Below, piece after piece: positions 17,726 to 26,224 of a DNA stretch of 64,000 nucleotides (within the stretch, counting starts at the first letter, position 1; each line of letters begins with the position of its first letter). The stretch comes from an uncultured bacterium (lineage in GTDB: Bacteria; Bacteroidota; Bacteroidia; Bacteroidales; Rikenellaceae): positions 1 to 64,000 of the forward strand of contig CAJMNH010000001.1 of NCBI GenBank assembly GCA_905214725.1, given 5' to 3'. The notes beneath the pieces were generated by a model. That model was given only the letters and a program-made list of their open reading frames with translations. It ran no database searches and had not been told where the DNA came from. Made by a program: the position numbers and the translations under genes.

Positions 17726-18874
17726 ATGAAAAAGATAATGTTGGTATTCGGGACACGCCCCGAAGCGATAAAAATGGCTCCGTTGGTCATTGCTTTTCAG
17801 GCTCGACCGGAGTCGTTTCGGACGATTGTATGTGTAACGGGGCAGCATCGTCAAATGTTGGATCAAGTGCTCGACATCTTCCATATTCGTCCCGATTATG
17901 ATCTGGATATCATGCAGCAGGGGCAAGACCTTTATGATGTGACTTCACGGGTCATGCTCGGAATGCGGAATATACTGCGGCAAGAACACCCCGATATTGT
18001 ACTTGTACACGGCGATACGACAACGTCGACGGCGGCAGCGTTAGCGGCTTTTTATCAACAGATTCCCGTCGGACATGTCGAAGCAGGATTGCGTACACAT
18101 AATATTTACAGCCCTTGGCCGGAGGAGATGAACCGTCAGATCACAGGCCGCATTGCGACTTATCATTTTGCTCCCACGTCGTTGAGTCGCGAAAATTTAT
18201 TGCACGAGGGGATTGCGGATTCGTCCGTCGTTGTTACGGGCAATACGGTCATCGATGCATTGCATTTGGTCGTTGGGAAAATCAAAGCAGACCGCAAACT
18301 TGCCGGCAATTTAAGGGGGGAATTGCTTGGGTCGGGTTATGACATATCCCGCTTGTCGCAGGAAAGAAAACTGATCCTGATCACGGGACACCGGCGTGAA
18401 AATTTCGGAGAGGGATTTATCCATATGTGTGAGGCCATTAAGACGCTTGCATTGAAATATCCGACTGTGGATTTCGTTTATCCGATGCATCTGAACCCGA
18501 ATGTCCGACAAGCTATCTGTCAGGTCTTCGGCGAAAAAAATACGATTACAAACCTCTTTTTCATAGAACCGTTGGAGTATCTTTCTTTTGTGTTCCTGAT
18601 GGAGAAATCGACATTGGTGTTGACCGACAGTGGAGGTATTCAGGAAGAAGCTCCCGGATTGGGAAAACCCGTTTTGGTCATGCGCGATACGACCGAACGT
18701 CCTGAGGCGGTAATGGCCGGAACGGTGAAATTGGTAGGTACCGATTACGATAAAATCGTATGCGAGGTATCTCGGTTGTTAGAAGACTCTGGTTATTATC
18801 TTTCGATGAGCAAAGCTGTCAACCCTTATGGAGACGGTAAAGCTTGCGAACGGATTGTCGATTATTTAAGTTAA
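17726..18874 (+). CDS. wecB: UDP-N-acetylglucosamine 2-epimerase, non-hydrolysing
   Basis: Interconverts UDP-GlcNAc and UDP-ManNAc. The 382-residue protein shows the family start MLVFGTRPEAIKMAPLV, then VCVTGQHRQMLDQVL, VHGDTTTSTAAALAAF, GHVEAGLRTHNIYSPWPEE and ITGHRRENFGEGF. The UDP site LTDSGGIQEEAPGLGKPVLVMRDTTERPEA comes last. No ManNAc dehydrogenase (WecC) lies beside it, so either ManNAc is used directly or the dehydrogenase is elsewhere. Its stop is followed after two bases by the next gene. Confidence 0.94.
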   Translation: MKKIMLVFGTRPEAIKMAPLVIAFQARPESFRTIVCVTGQHRQMLDQVLDIFHIRPDYDLDIMQQGQDLYDVTSRVMLGMRNILRQEHPDIVLVHGDTTTSTAAALAAFYQQIPVGHVEAGLRTHNIYSPWPEEMNRQITGRIATYHFAPTSLSRENLLHEGIADSSVVVTGNTVIDALHLVVGKIKADRKLAGNLRGELLGSGYDISRLSQERKLILITGHRRENFGEGFIHMCEAIKTLALKYPTVDFVYPMHLNPNVRQAICQVFGEKNTITNLFFIEPLEYLSFVFLMEKSTLVLTDSGGIQEEAPGLGKPVLVMRDTTERPEAVMAGTVKLVGTDYDKIVCEVSRLLEDSGYYLSMSKAVNPYGDGKACERIVDYLS

Positions 18875-18876
18875 TC

Positions 18877-19974
18877 ATGCGCCGTATTGTTTTTATCTTG
18901 GACGCCATTCAGGACACGCATGCACTGAAACGTGTCGAAGAGTTCGTCGACAACGGATTTCCGATCAAAGTCTACGGTTTCAACCGCGAAAATTGCCCGA
19001 TCCCGACCAATCCGAAATTCGATATTACTATATTGGGCGAATTCCCGTCGGGAGGGAAATATCTGTCCCGATTTCCCGCATTGTACAAGGGCTTCCGGCG
19101 CGTGCGGCGGGAGTGCAGTAGGAAAGATCTCTATTATTATTTCGGGTTGAATGCCGCGTTCGTCGGGGCGATCTTCGTTCCGGGCGAGTATGTTTACGAG
19201 GAGTGCGATATTACGCATGCCTATTTCAACAACAAATTTTTATTCGATCTTCTCGAACGTGTCGACAAGCGTCTTATCCGGAAATCGAAGCTGACCGTAC
19301 TTACATCGGACGGGTTTCGAAAGTTGCATTTCGGAGATAAAACGCCGGAAAATATCGAGATCGTTCCGAATCGGCTTAATCCGTTATGTTTGAGGGATTA
19401 TCTTCCCATTCCGAAAGTGAAGTCCGATCGGTTGAGGATCGGTTTCGTCGGCGTGATCCGCTCCCGCCAAATCTATAATTTCGCCAAAGTATTCACGGCG
19501 CTTTCTCCGGATCATGAATTTCATTTCTGGGGCGTTTTCTCGCCTTCCTATTCTCAACGGGAGATCGACGATCTGCTCGGAACGCCGAATATTTTTTATC
19601 ATGGACGATTTCGGAATCCGGATGATCTAGCGACCATCTATTCACAGATCGATTTGACGATGGCGACCTACGATACGACCCAGATCAATCCGCAATATGC
19701 AGAGCCGAACAAGCTGTATGAAGCTATTTTCTACGAAACGCCCATTATCGTGAGTCACAATTCGTTTTTGGCCGATAAGGTGGAACGTATGGGTGTCGGT
19801 TTCAGCGTCGATGCACTGGACGATGCGGATATCCGGCGGGTGGCCGCTTCCATTTCGAAATCTGTGTTGCAGGAGAAGATTGCGACGTGTCATGCTATTT
19901 CCAAAAGTGAAAGCGTCAATATAAACTCGGCATTCATATTGAAATGCCGAATATTGTGTAACGGGCAAGATTAA
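18877..19974 (+). CDS. GT4-like glycosyltransferase
   Basis: A 365-residue protein with a GT-B-like layout. The N-terminal half ends with KLTVLTSDGFRKLHF and EIVPNRLNPL. The C-terminal Rossmann half begins RIGFVGVIRSRQIY and contains FWGVFSPSYS, NIFYHGRF and the donor-side region QYAEPNKLYEAIFYETPIIVSHN, where group 1 enzymes carry their E-x7-E pair. It is divergent, so the family is likely rather than certain. The ATG at 18877 is preferred to a GTG/alternative start at 18844 inside wecB. Confidence 0.74.
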   Translation: MRRIVFILDAIQDTHALKRVEEFVDNGFPIKVYGFNRENCPIPTNPKFDITILGEFPSGGKYLSRFPALYKGFRRVRRECSRKDLYYYFGLNAAFVGAIFVPGEYVYEECDITHAYFNNKFLFDLLERVDKRLIRKSKLTVLTSDGFRKLHFGDKTPENIEIVPNRLNPLCLRDYLPIPKVKSDRLRIGFVGVIRSRQIYNFAKVFTALSPDHEFHFWGVFSPSYSQREIDDLLGTPNIFYHGRFRNPDDLATIYSQIDLTMATYDTTQINPQYAEPNKLYEAIFYETPIIVSHNSFLADKVERMGVGFSVDALDDADIRRVAASISKSVLQEKIATCHAISKSESVNINSAFILKCRILCNGQD

Positions 19975-19980
19975 TGACGT

Positions 19981-20880
19981 ATGACTATCAATGACCAAAT
20001 TAATTCGCTGGCACACCATTCGACCTTGTTGCATCGGCTTACGGAGGAAGAATCCCGGCTCTTGAAAAAGACATTGCTCGAAATTTATGACGACGTGAGC
20101 GACTTTTGTATTCGTCATCGCTTGGTATATATGTTGGGCGGAGGGTCCGCTTTGGGCGCCGTCCGTCATAAAGGATTTATTCCTTGGGATGATGATTTGG
20201 ATTTGCTGATGCCGAGGGATGACTACGATCGCTTCATTCGAACCTTTTTGGATGAATACGGGGAGAAGTACGAACTTACGGCACCGTGTCTAACGCAGGA
20301 GTCCAAAAATTTGTTTCTTAAAATCTATAAGCGGGGAACGTTATGGGAGGAGATTATTTATTCGGATTCCCCCAAATGGCCGAATGGTATCTATCTCGAT
20401 ATTTTTCCATTGGAAAACACTTCAGATAATCATTGGTGGCGAAAAGTAATAGGATATTGCTCCGATGTGTTATCGGCCGTGACGACGTGTACGCTTTACA
20501 GGGAAAATCGCAGCCCGAAATTCGAGGCTTTTATGTCGGAGTCATCGGCCACATTGCGCGATTATAAATTACGAGTTTTCATGGGGCGCCTGTGTTCGTT
20601 CGCCAGTCATCGTTGGTGGTGCGATTTTACAGATCGGTTTGTCCGCAATCCCAATAAGGATTCCGAATATACGGCGATACCTACCGGTAGGGAGCATTAT
20701 GCCGGAGAGGTTTTACCGCGCAGCGTGATGCTGCCTGTTTCTTATGGCGAATTTGAGGAGCGGAAAGTTCCTTTGCCTCACGATGTAGACGCCTATTTAA
20801 AAAATCTCTATAACGATTACATGCAATTGCCTCCTGAAGAGAAACGGGAGCGGCATTTGATCCATGCTATTCGGTTCTGA
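19981..20880 (+). CDS. LicD-family phosphotransferase
   Basis: The 299-residue protein contains the LicD signature MLGGGSALGAVRHKGFIPWDDDLDLLMPRDDYDRF (residues 51-84; key elements GGG, G-A-x-R and W-D-D-D-x-D), the nucleotidyltransferase-fold metal site. LicD proteins move phosphocholine or other phosphoalcohols from a CDP-carrier onto glycans. No choline uptake or kinase gene is nearby. A cytidylyltransferase gene follows 613 bp downstream, so a CDP-polyol donor is possible (inference). The downstream neighbour is a broken acyltransferase gene. Confidence 0.86.
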   Translation: MTINDQINSLAHHSTLLHRLTEEESRLLKKTLLEIYDDVSDFCIRHRLVYMLGGGSALGAVRHKGFIPWDDDLDLLMPRDDYDRFIRTFLDEYGEKYELTAPCLTQESKNLFLKIYKRGTLWEEIIYSDSPKWPNGIYLDIFPLENTSDNHWWRKVIGYCSDVLSAVTTCTLYRENRSPKFEAFMSESSATLRDYKLRVFMGRLCSFASHRWWCDFTDRFVRNPNKDSEYTAIPTGREHYAGEVLPRSVMLPVSYGEFEERKVPLPHDVDAYLKNLYNDYMQLPPEEKRERHLIHAIRF

Positions 20881-20884
20881 GAAG

Positions 20885-21492
20885 ATGTGGCGGCGATTGA
20901 AAAAAGTAGGTAGGCCTTTCTATTCGTAGGGGGGGGGTCATTCTTCAACTTCTATTTTCTTCCGTTTCGTCAGGCGATTCGGTTGCCGAGTTTTCTTCCG
21001 AGAAAGACGACGATATGGGGATGACATCATGGGCGTATGGAGATTCATGGTCCGGTCCGGACAGGCATGATCGATTTCAGTATGCATCAATTGGAACAAT
21101 GTTCGCGGGAAACGCGGACTTTTATCAATTTATATCGTGGCACCGTTGTGTTCAATGGATCGTGTGCATTCGGAAGAGGTGTAACGCTTAACGTGGCATA
21201 TGGCGGGCAGTGCGTTTTTTTGGCGTAATGTCCAGATTGGAATCGCGTATAGATTGCAATCCGTGTCTCGATATTTAAAGGGTATTGTGATTCCGAACGG
21301 TGTATCGTCTCTATTGGTAGTATCGTTAAAAGAGTCCCGGAAAGCGACATGTATTCCGAAAACTGTATTTTGACTGGAGCTCCGGCGAAGTGCATCAAGA
21401 CTGGGGTTGAGTATATTGGGAATTCTGCCGTTGAGCAGGAACTTGGTGTCTTTTTTAAGCAAGGGAATGCTTCAGCAACGAAGGTAATATGA
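20885..21492 (+). pseudogene. Broken hexapeptide acyltransferase gene
   Basis: Pieces of one acyltransferase lie in order but in different frames. A start at 20885 gives MWRRLKKVGRPFYS then a stop at 20927. The next frame reads FFNFYFLPFRQAIRLPSF from 20941. A third piece from about 21037 reads IHGPVRTGMIDFS and FNGSCAFGRGVTL. After another break, 21300-21492 reads CIVSIGSIVKRVPES, ENCILTGAPAKCIKTG and ends with TGA. The middle of the beta-helix seems deleted. These motifs match capsule acyltransferases of about 200-220 residues. A G9 tract at 20929-20937 lies beside the first stop. Confidence 0.8.
20929..20937. repeat. G9 homopolymer in the acyltransferase remnant
   Basis: Nine G residues directly after an in-frame TAG of the first fragment. 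Because that stop ends inside the first G, changing tract length alone would not restore the reading frame. Confidence 0.88.
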
Positions 21493-21493
21493 T

Positions 21494-22198
21494 ATGAATA
21501 TTGCAGTTATTTTAGCCGGAGGAAGTGGTATCCGTATGGGGAAGGATCTTCCGAAACAATTCCTTGAACTCGGAGATAGATTGGTAATTGAGCATACGAT
21601 CGATGCTTTTGAGCAGAACGCGGGGATTGATCGAATATTCGTTGTTTGTCGTAAAGATACTACTTCGCGGATTCGGCAATTGGTGGAAAATCGTCGTTAC
21701 AGGAAGGTGACGGATATTCTGCTGGGAGGTAAAGAGCGTTATCATTCCAGTCTCGCCGCTATCGAGGTTGTCGAAAACGATGAAGACAGGTTATTGTTCC
21801 ATGATGCGGTACGCCCGTTAGTGAGTCAACGCATTATAGATGATTGTGTTGAAGCCCTTGGAAAATATCGAGCTGTCGATGTTGCGATCAAATCCGCAGA
21901 CACGATTATTCGAGTCGATGAAAACGATCTGATTGTCGATATTCCGGTACGAGCGTCTTTAAGGTGCGGGCAGACGCCGCAGGGATTTCATGCTGGAGTG
22001 ATTCGTAGGGCATACGAACTGGCTCTCGAAGACCCTTGTTTTCAGACTACAGATGATTGCGGAGTGGTAAAACGCTATTTGCCTCAGGAACCGATATTTG
22101 TCGTAGAGGGAGAGAACATCAACATGAAGCTGACCTACCGGGAGGATTTGCCGTTGCTCGAACAGTATTATTATAGTCAACACGGCGGAATACAATGA
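21494..22198 (+). CDS. IspD/TarI-family cytidylyltransferase
   Basis: The 234-residue protein carries the nucleotide-binding loop LAGGSGIRMGKDLPKQFLEL (7-26), the HDAVRPLVS motif, SLRCGQTPQGFH and DDCGVVKRY, as in 2-C-methyl-D-erythritol 4-phosphate and ribitol 5-phosphate cytidylyltransferases. In a polysaccharide locus with a LicD gene, activation of a phosphorylated polyol as CDP-polyol is more likely than isoprenoid synthesis, but sequence alone does not settle it. No TarJ-like reductase is adjacent. Stop and next start overlap by four bases. Confidence 0.85.
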   Translation: MNIAVILAGGSGIRMGKDLPKQFLELGDRLVIEHTIDAFEQNAGIDRIFVVCRKDTTSRIRQLVENRRYRKVTDILLGGKERYHSSLAAIEVVENDEDRLLFHDAVRPLVSQRIIDDCVEALGKYRAVDVAIKSADTIIRVDENDLIVDIPVRASLRCGQTPQGFHAGVIRRAYELALEDPCFQTTDDCGVVKRYLPQEPIFVVEGENINMKLTYREDLPLLEQYYYSQHGGIQ

Positions 22199-23181
22199 AT
22201 CGGGAGGTAGCTATCGTCATTCCGACCCTGAACGAGGAGCGGTTTATTGCGGATTGTCTCAAATCGATTTTTCTTCAGAGCTATCCTTCGAATTTGATGG
22301 ATATCGTTGTCGTGGACGGCGGCAGCACGGATCGTACGCGAGAGATCGTTTCCGATATTTCCCGAAGTCATACGAACGTTCGGTTACTCGATAATCCCGG
22401 AAAAATTCAATCCATAGCCTTCAATATCGGGGTGAAAAACTCTTCGGCCCCCATCGTCATTCGGCTGGACGCTCATGCATGGTATGATTCCGAATATGTC
22501 TCTTTGTGCGTACAACATCTTCTTGAGAACGATCGATATGGAAATGTGGGCGGCAGATGTGGAATAGTATCGCAGAGGGAGACTGTCGCATCGGAGGCGA
22601 ATGTCGTTCTGAACCGAATGAAATTCGGTATCGGTGGGGCGGATTTTCGAACCGGCAATTCGGCGGGAATCGTAGATACAGTACCTTTCGGCGCTTTTCG
22701 TCGGGAGGTTCTTCGGCAGGTCGGCCCGATGAACGAACGTTTGGTCCGCGGCGAGGATAACGAATTCAATGCCCGTATTCGGGAAGCGGGTTATCTGATC
22801 TATTTCGATCCGGCCATAAAATGCCGCTATTATGCTCGTCCGACATTCGTTTCAAGTGTGAAGCAGATGTATGCCAATGGAGTCTCGATCGGGAATCTGC
22901 TCGTGCATTTTCACAGGGCCGTAGGGTTAAGGCATCTGATCCCGCTGCTTTTCATCATGAGTTTGATAGTGGGTGCGGTATTGTCTCCCTTTTTTCCATT
23001 TGTCGGTTATTTGTTGGCAGCGGAATTGGGACTTTATTTCTTGCTCAGTATCTTATCGTCGGTTTCTGCCGGTTGGGCGTCGGGCTGGCGTGTGGTATTG
23101 TATCTTCCCGTGTTGGTTTTAGCTGTTCACTGCGCATACGGCGCGGGAACATTCGTGGGGATTTTTAAACCTATTCGATAA
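22195..23181 (+). CDS. Family 2 glycosyltransferase with C-terminal membrane segments
   Basis: The 328-residue protein starts with the GT-A fold (VAIVIPTLNEERFIADCLKSIF, VVDGGSTDRTREIV). DAHAWY provides the acidic metal site, and RGEDNEFNARIREAGY matches the catalytic acidic region. The last 90 residues form about three membrane spans, as in ExoA-type succinoglycan transferases. It probably acts on lipid-linked repeat units at the inner membrane. Sugar donor unknown. Overlaps the cytidylyltransferase gene by four bases. Confidence 0.87.
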   Translation: MNREVAIVIPTLNEERFIADCLKSIFLQSYPSNLMDIVVVDGGSTDRTREIVSDISRSHTNVRLLDNPGKIQSIAFNIGVKNSSAPIVIRLDAHAWYDSEYVSLCVQHLLENDRYGNVGGRCGIVSQRETVASEANVVLNRMKFGIGGADFRTGNSAGIVDTVPFGAFRREVLRQVGPMNERLVRGEDNEFNARIREAGYLIYFDPAIKCRYYARPTFVSSVKQMYANGVSIGNLLVHFHRAVGLRHLIPLLFIMSLIVGAVLSPFFPFVGYLLAAELGLYFLLSILSSVSAGWASGWRVVLYLPVLVLAVHCAYGAGTFVGIFKPIR

Positions 23182-23186
23182 TATAG

Positions 23187-24386
23187 ATGAAACATATACC
23201 TTTTTCGCCTCCCGATATCACGGAAGCCGAGATTGCCGAAGTCGCCGAAGCGCTTCGTTCGGGTTGGATTACGACGGGGCCCCGTACCAAGGAGTTCGAA
23301 CGCCGGATCGCTCGATATTGCGGTACGAACAAGACCGTATGTCTGAACTCTGCGACAGCCTGCATGGAGTTGGCGTTGCGTGTTTTAGGCGTTGGTCCCG
23401 GGGATGAGGTCATTACCACGGCTTATACTTATACGGCTTCGGCAAGTGTCGTTTGTCATGTCGGAGCCAAAGTCGTTTTGGTCGATACAGCTCCCGATTC
23501 GTTCGAGATGGATTACAATCGATTGGCCGATGCCGTTACTGAACGCACGAAGGTTATTATTCCGGTCGATTTGGGCGGTATTGTTTGTGATTACGATCGG
23601 ATTTATGCTGCTGTCGAGTCGAAAAAGCATCTTTTCCATCCGTCTAACGAGATTCAGCAGGCATTCGGTCGTGTGATTGTGCTGGCCGACGCCGCTCATG
23701 CCTTCGGTGCGCAATGGCATGGAAAAAAGTGCGGCGAGATTGCCGATTTTACCTCGTTCTCGTTTCATGCCGTGAAAAACCTGACGACGGCCGAGGGCGG
23801 TGCCCTGACATGGCGGCCGATCGACGGCATCGACGACGAGTGGCTTTACAAGCAGTTCCAACTGTTATCGCTTCATGGGCAGAGCAAGGACGCATTGGCC
23901 AAGACGCAGCTCGGTGCATGGGAGTACGACATCGTTTCTCCGGCCTACAAATGTAATATGACCGATATTATGGCGGGAATCGGGTTGGCACAGTTAGAAC
24001 GCTATCCCGACATGCTGGAACGTCGCCGTCGGATTATCGGGCGTTATAATGAAGCGCTGGACGGTTGTAACGTGCAGCTCCTCGACCATTACGGGATGGA
24101 GCATTCGTCGAGCGGTCATCTCTATCTGGTGCGTCTGCTCGGACGGGATGTTGCCGAGCGCAACGACGTGATCGTCCGAATGGCCAAACGAGGAATCGCA
24201 TGCAATGTCCACTATAAGCCACTGCCGATGATGACAGCTTACGAGAAGCTCGGCTTCGATATTAAAACTTATCCGAATGCCTACGATCAGTATCGTAACG
24301 AAGTGACGCTCCCGTTACACACATGCCTAACGGATGACGATGTGGAGTATGTCATTTCGAATTTTGTCGATATTATTTCCAAATAA
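23187..24386 (+). CDS. DegT/DnrJ/EryC1-family sugar aminotransferase
   Basis: A 399-residue PLP enzyme. It shows the substrate-loop motif SGWITTGPRTKEFE, CLNSATACMELAL and ITTAYTYTASASVV. DAAHAFGAQW follows, then the PLP lysine Lys197 in SFHAVKNLTTAEGG. Such enzymes aminate 3- or 4-keto sugars bound to a nucleotide. No 4,6-dehydratase that would make the keto substrate lies in the locus, so it depends on a gene elsewhere. Next to the initiating transferase, it may make the first sugar of the repeat unit, as PglE does for PglC (inference). Confidence 0.9.
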   Translation: MKHIPFSPPDITEAEIAEVAEALRSGWITTGPRTKEFERRIARYCGTNKTVCLNSATACMELALRVLGVGPGDEVITTAYTYTASASVVCHVGAKVVLVDTAPDSFEMDYNRLADAVTERTKVIIPVDLGGIVCDYDRIYAAVESKKHLFHPSNEIQQAFGRVIVLADAAHAFGAQWHGKKCGEIADFTSFSFHAVKNLTTAEGGALTWRPIDGIDDEWLYKQFQLLSLHGQSKDALAKTQLGAWEYDIVSPAYKCNMTDIMAGIGLAQLERYPDMLERRRRIIGRYNEALDGCNVQLLDHYGMEHSSSGHLYLVRLLGRDVAERNDVIVRMAKRGIACNVHYKPLPMMTAYEKLGFDIKTYPNAYDQYRNEVTLPLHTCLTDDDVEYVISNFVDIISK

Positions 24387-24394
24387 TTTTTTTA

Positions 24395-24985
24395 TTGAAA
24401 CGGTTTTTCGATCTGGTGACGAGCGGTATCGGACTGCTTGTTTTAAGTCCTTTGTTCCTTTTTCTTGCCGTTTGGGTCAAACTTGATTCTCCGGGTCCGG
24501 TCTTTTACCGGCAAACGCGTGTCGGACGAGGTAATCGGGATTTTCGATTATTCAAGTTCCGCTCCATGCGGGTCGGTTCCGACCGCGAGGGCCTTATTAC
24601 GGTCGGTGATCGCGATCCGCGGGTAACCCGTTCGGGGTATTTTATTCGGAAATATAAACTCGATGAATTGCCGCAACTGATCAATGTTTTTATAGGTGAC
24701 ATGAGCCTTGTCGGCCCCCGACCCGAAGTGCGCAAATATGTCGATCTTTATACTTCGGAACAGATGCATGTGCTTGATATCCGGCCCGGAATTACGGACC
24801 CCGCCTCGATCTGTTATCGTAATGAAAGCGAGTTGCTGGCCAAGGCCGATGATCCAGAACGCTACTATCGGGAAGTCGTCATGCAGGATAAGTTGCGTAT
24901 CAATTTAGATTATGCGGCTCGATGTTCGGTTGGGTATGATGTGCGATTGATATTTAAAACATTTTGGGAAATACTTTTCAAATAA
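24395..24985 (+). CDS. Initiating phosphoglycosyltransferase, PglC-like
   Basis: A 196-residue monotopic phosphoglycosyltransferase. It has one N-terminal hydrophobic re-entrant helix (VTSGIGLLVLSPLFLFLAVWV), then PVFYRQTRVGRGNRDFRLFKFRSM, KYKLDELPQLINVFIGDMSLVGPRPE and RPGITDPASI. It transfers a sugar-1-phosphate to undecaprenyl phosphate and so starts the repeat unit. The length fits the small PglC/WcaJ catalytic form without the multi-span domain of WbaP. The only suitable start is a TTG at 24395, nine bases after the aminotransferase stop. Confidence 0.9.
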   Translation: MKRFFDLVTSGIGLLVLSPLFLFLAVWVKLDSPGPVFYRQTRVGRGNRDFRLFKFRSMRVGSDREGLITVGDRDPRVTRSGYFIRKYKLDELPQLINVFIGDMSLVGPRPEVRKYVDLYTSEQMHVLDIRPGITDPASICYRNESELLAKADDPERYYREVVMQDKLRINLDYAARCSVGYDVRLIFKTFWEILFK

Positions 24986-26061
24986 AACCCTTGTTTGAAG
25001 AATTGGTTTCGTTACTTCGTTTAGGGCTTGATAAGCGCGAGCTTTTACCGGATTTATCAATTCTCCGTTCGGAAGGGAAACAGTGGAATGAACTCTATCG
25101 TCTTGCATCGCTTCAGGGCATATTGGCTATTGTTTGGGACGGTTTGCAAAAATTGCCGCCGGAGTTACAACCGCCGCGTGAGTTGCGGCTCCGGTGGGCC
25201 TATAACGTCGAGCAGATCGAACGGAGATACGAAAACCAGCGGCGGGCGGCTTCGCGGCTGGCTGAATTGTTCGCCGCCGAGGGAATTCGCACCGTCGTGC
25301 TCAAAGGACTTGCGGTCGGTGCGCTCTATCCTGTTCCGGCGCATCGGCCCTGCGGCGATCTGGATTGTTTCCTCTGCGGCGACTATGAACGCGGGAATCG
25401 ATTGGCCGAAATCGCAGGGGCCGAGGTCAAGCGTGATTTTTATAAACATTCCCATATCGTTTTTCGCGGATTGACCGTCGAAAACCATCAGTTTTGTACG
25501 GCGATCAGGGGAAGTCGGCGGGCAAAGGATTTCGAACGGTATTTGCAACGATTGCTCGCGATGCGGCCTCTCGAACATCTCCCCGATTCTTCGTTACTTG
25601 TTCCGCCGGCTGATTTCAACGCCTTATTTCTGATCAAACATGCCTTGTCGCATTTCCTGACCGAAGGCATCTCCCTGCGTCATCTTTGCGACTGGGCCGT
25701 TTTTATCGATCGGGAAGGGGCGAATGTCGATTGGGCGGCGTTCCGAAAAGTTGCGGCCGAACATCAGCTGCTTCGTTTTGCGGAGATCTTGTCCGATCTT
25801 TCCGTCCGATATCTGGGTGTCGAGACAAATCCGCTTCCGGCAGACGCGTCGTCGCTTGCCAATCGGGTGATGGACAATATTCTTTATGAACGGCGGCACT
25901 TACACGATTCGCCCGGAAATGCATGGATGCAACGGTTGCGGTTAATGGGAAATATCTTTCGCGATCGGTGGAAATATCGAGACGTTTATGACCGGAGTTT
26001 CCTGCTCGAGACCCTTCGGTTGCCGATCGGATTTCTTTTCGACCGGAATCCAAAATTATAA
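24964..26061 (+). CDS. NTP_transf_5-family nucleotidyltransferase
   Basis: The 365-residue protein has a minimal nucleotidyltransferase fold. IRTVVLKGLAVGALYP (109-123, with Lys114-Gly115) precedes RPCGDLDCFL, which holds the metal-binding Asp132-x-Asp134. HALSHFLTEGISLRHLCDWAVFI is the typical second half. The family is common in Bacteroidetes polysaccharide loci, but I know of no proven reaction; it may transfer a phospho- or nucleotidyl group. It starts at TTG 24964, overlapping the sugar transferase gene by 22 bases, and is the last gene before the terminator. Confidence 0.8.
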   Translation: MGNTFQIKPLFEELVSLLRLGLDKRELLPDLSILRSEGKQWNELYRLASLQGILAIVWDGLQKLPPELQPPRELRLRWAYNVEQIERRYENQRRAASRLAELFAAEGIRTVVLKGLAVGALYPVPAHRPCGDLDCFLCGDYERGNRLAEIAGAEVKRDFYKHSHIVFRGLTVENHQFCTAIRGSRRAKDFERYLQRLLAMRPLEHLPDSSLLVPPADFNALFLIKHALSHFLTEGISLRHLCDWAVFIDREGANVDWAAFRKVAAEHQLLRFAEILSDLSVRYLGVETNPLPADASSLANRVMDNILYERRHLHDSPGNAWMQRLRLMGNIFRDRWKYRDVYDRSFLLETLRLPIGFLFDRNPKL

Positions 26062-26080
26062 GGTGATTTATCCGTTTGAG

Positions 26081-26116
26081 AACGCAGAAGTTTGAAAGAG
26101 CTTCTGCGTTTTTTTT
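26081..26116 (+). terminator. Terminator of the polysaccharide locus
   Basis: A perfect ten-base stem, AACGCAGAAG (26081-26090) with CTTCTGCGTT (26101-26110), has a ten-base loop. An uninterrupted T-run reaches 26116. It begins 20 bp after the last gene of the locus and clearly separates it from the AI-2E-type transporter gene. Confidence 0.92.
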
Positions 26117-26224
26117 GTATGCGGCCGGAGATGCCGCTGCCGGTCGTAACGACGCCCCTCTTTCCGCTGCGTGGCAAATCGGCACATTCCTTGCGCAACC
26201 GATTGAAAAATAAACGGTCGGTGG

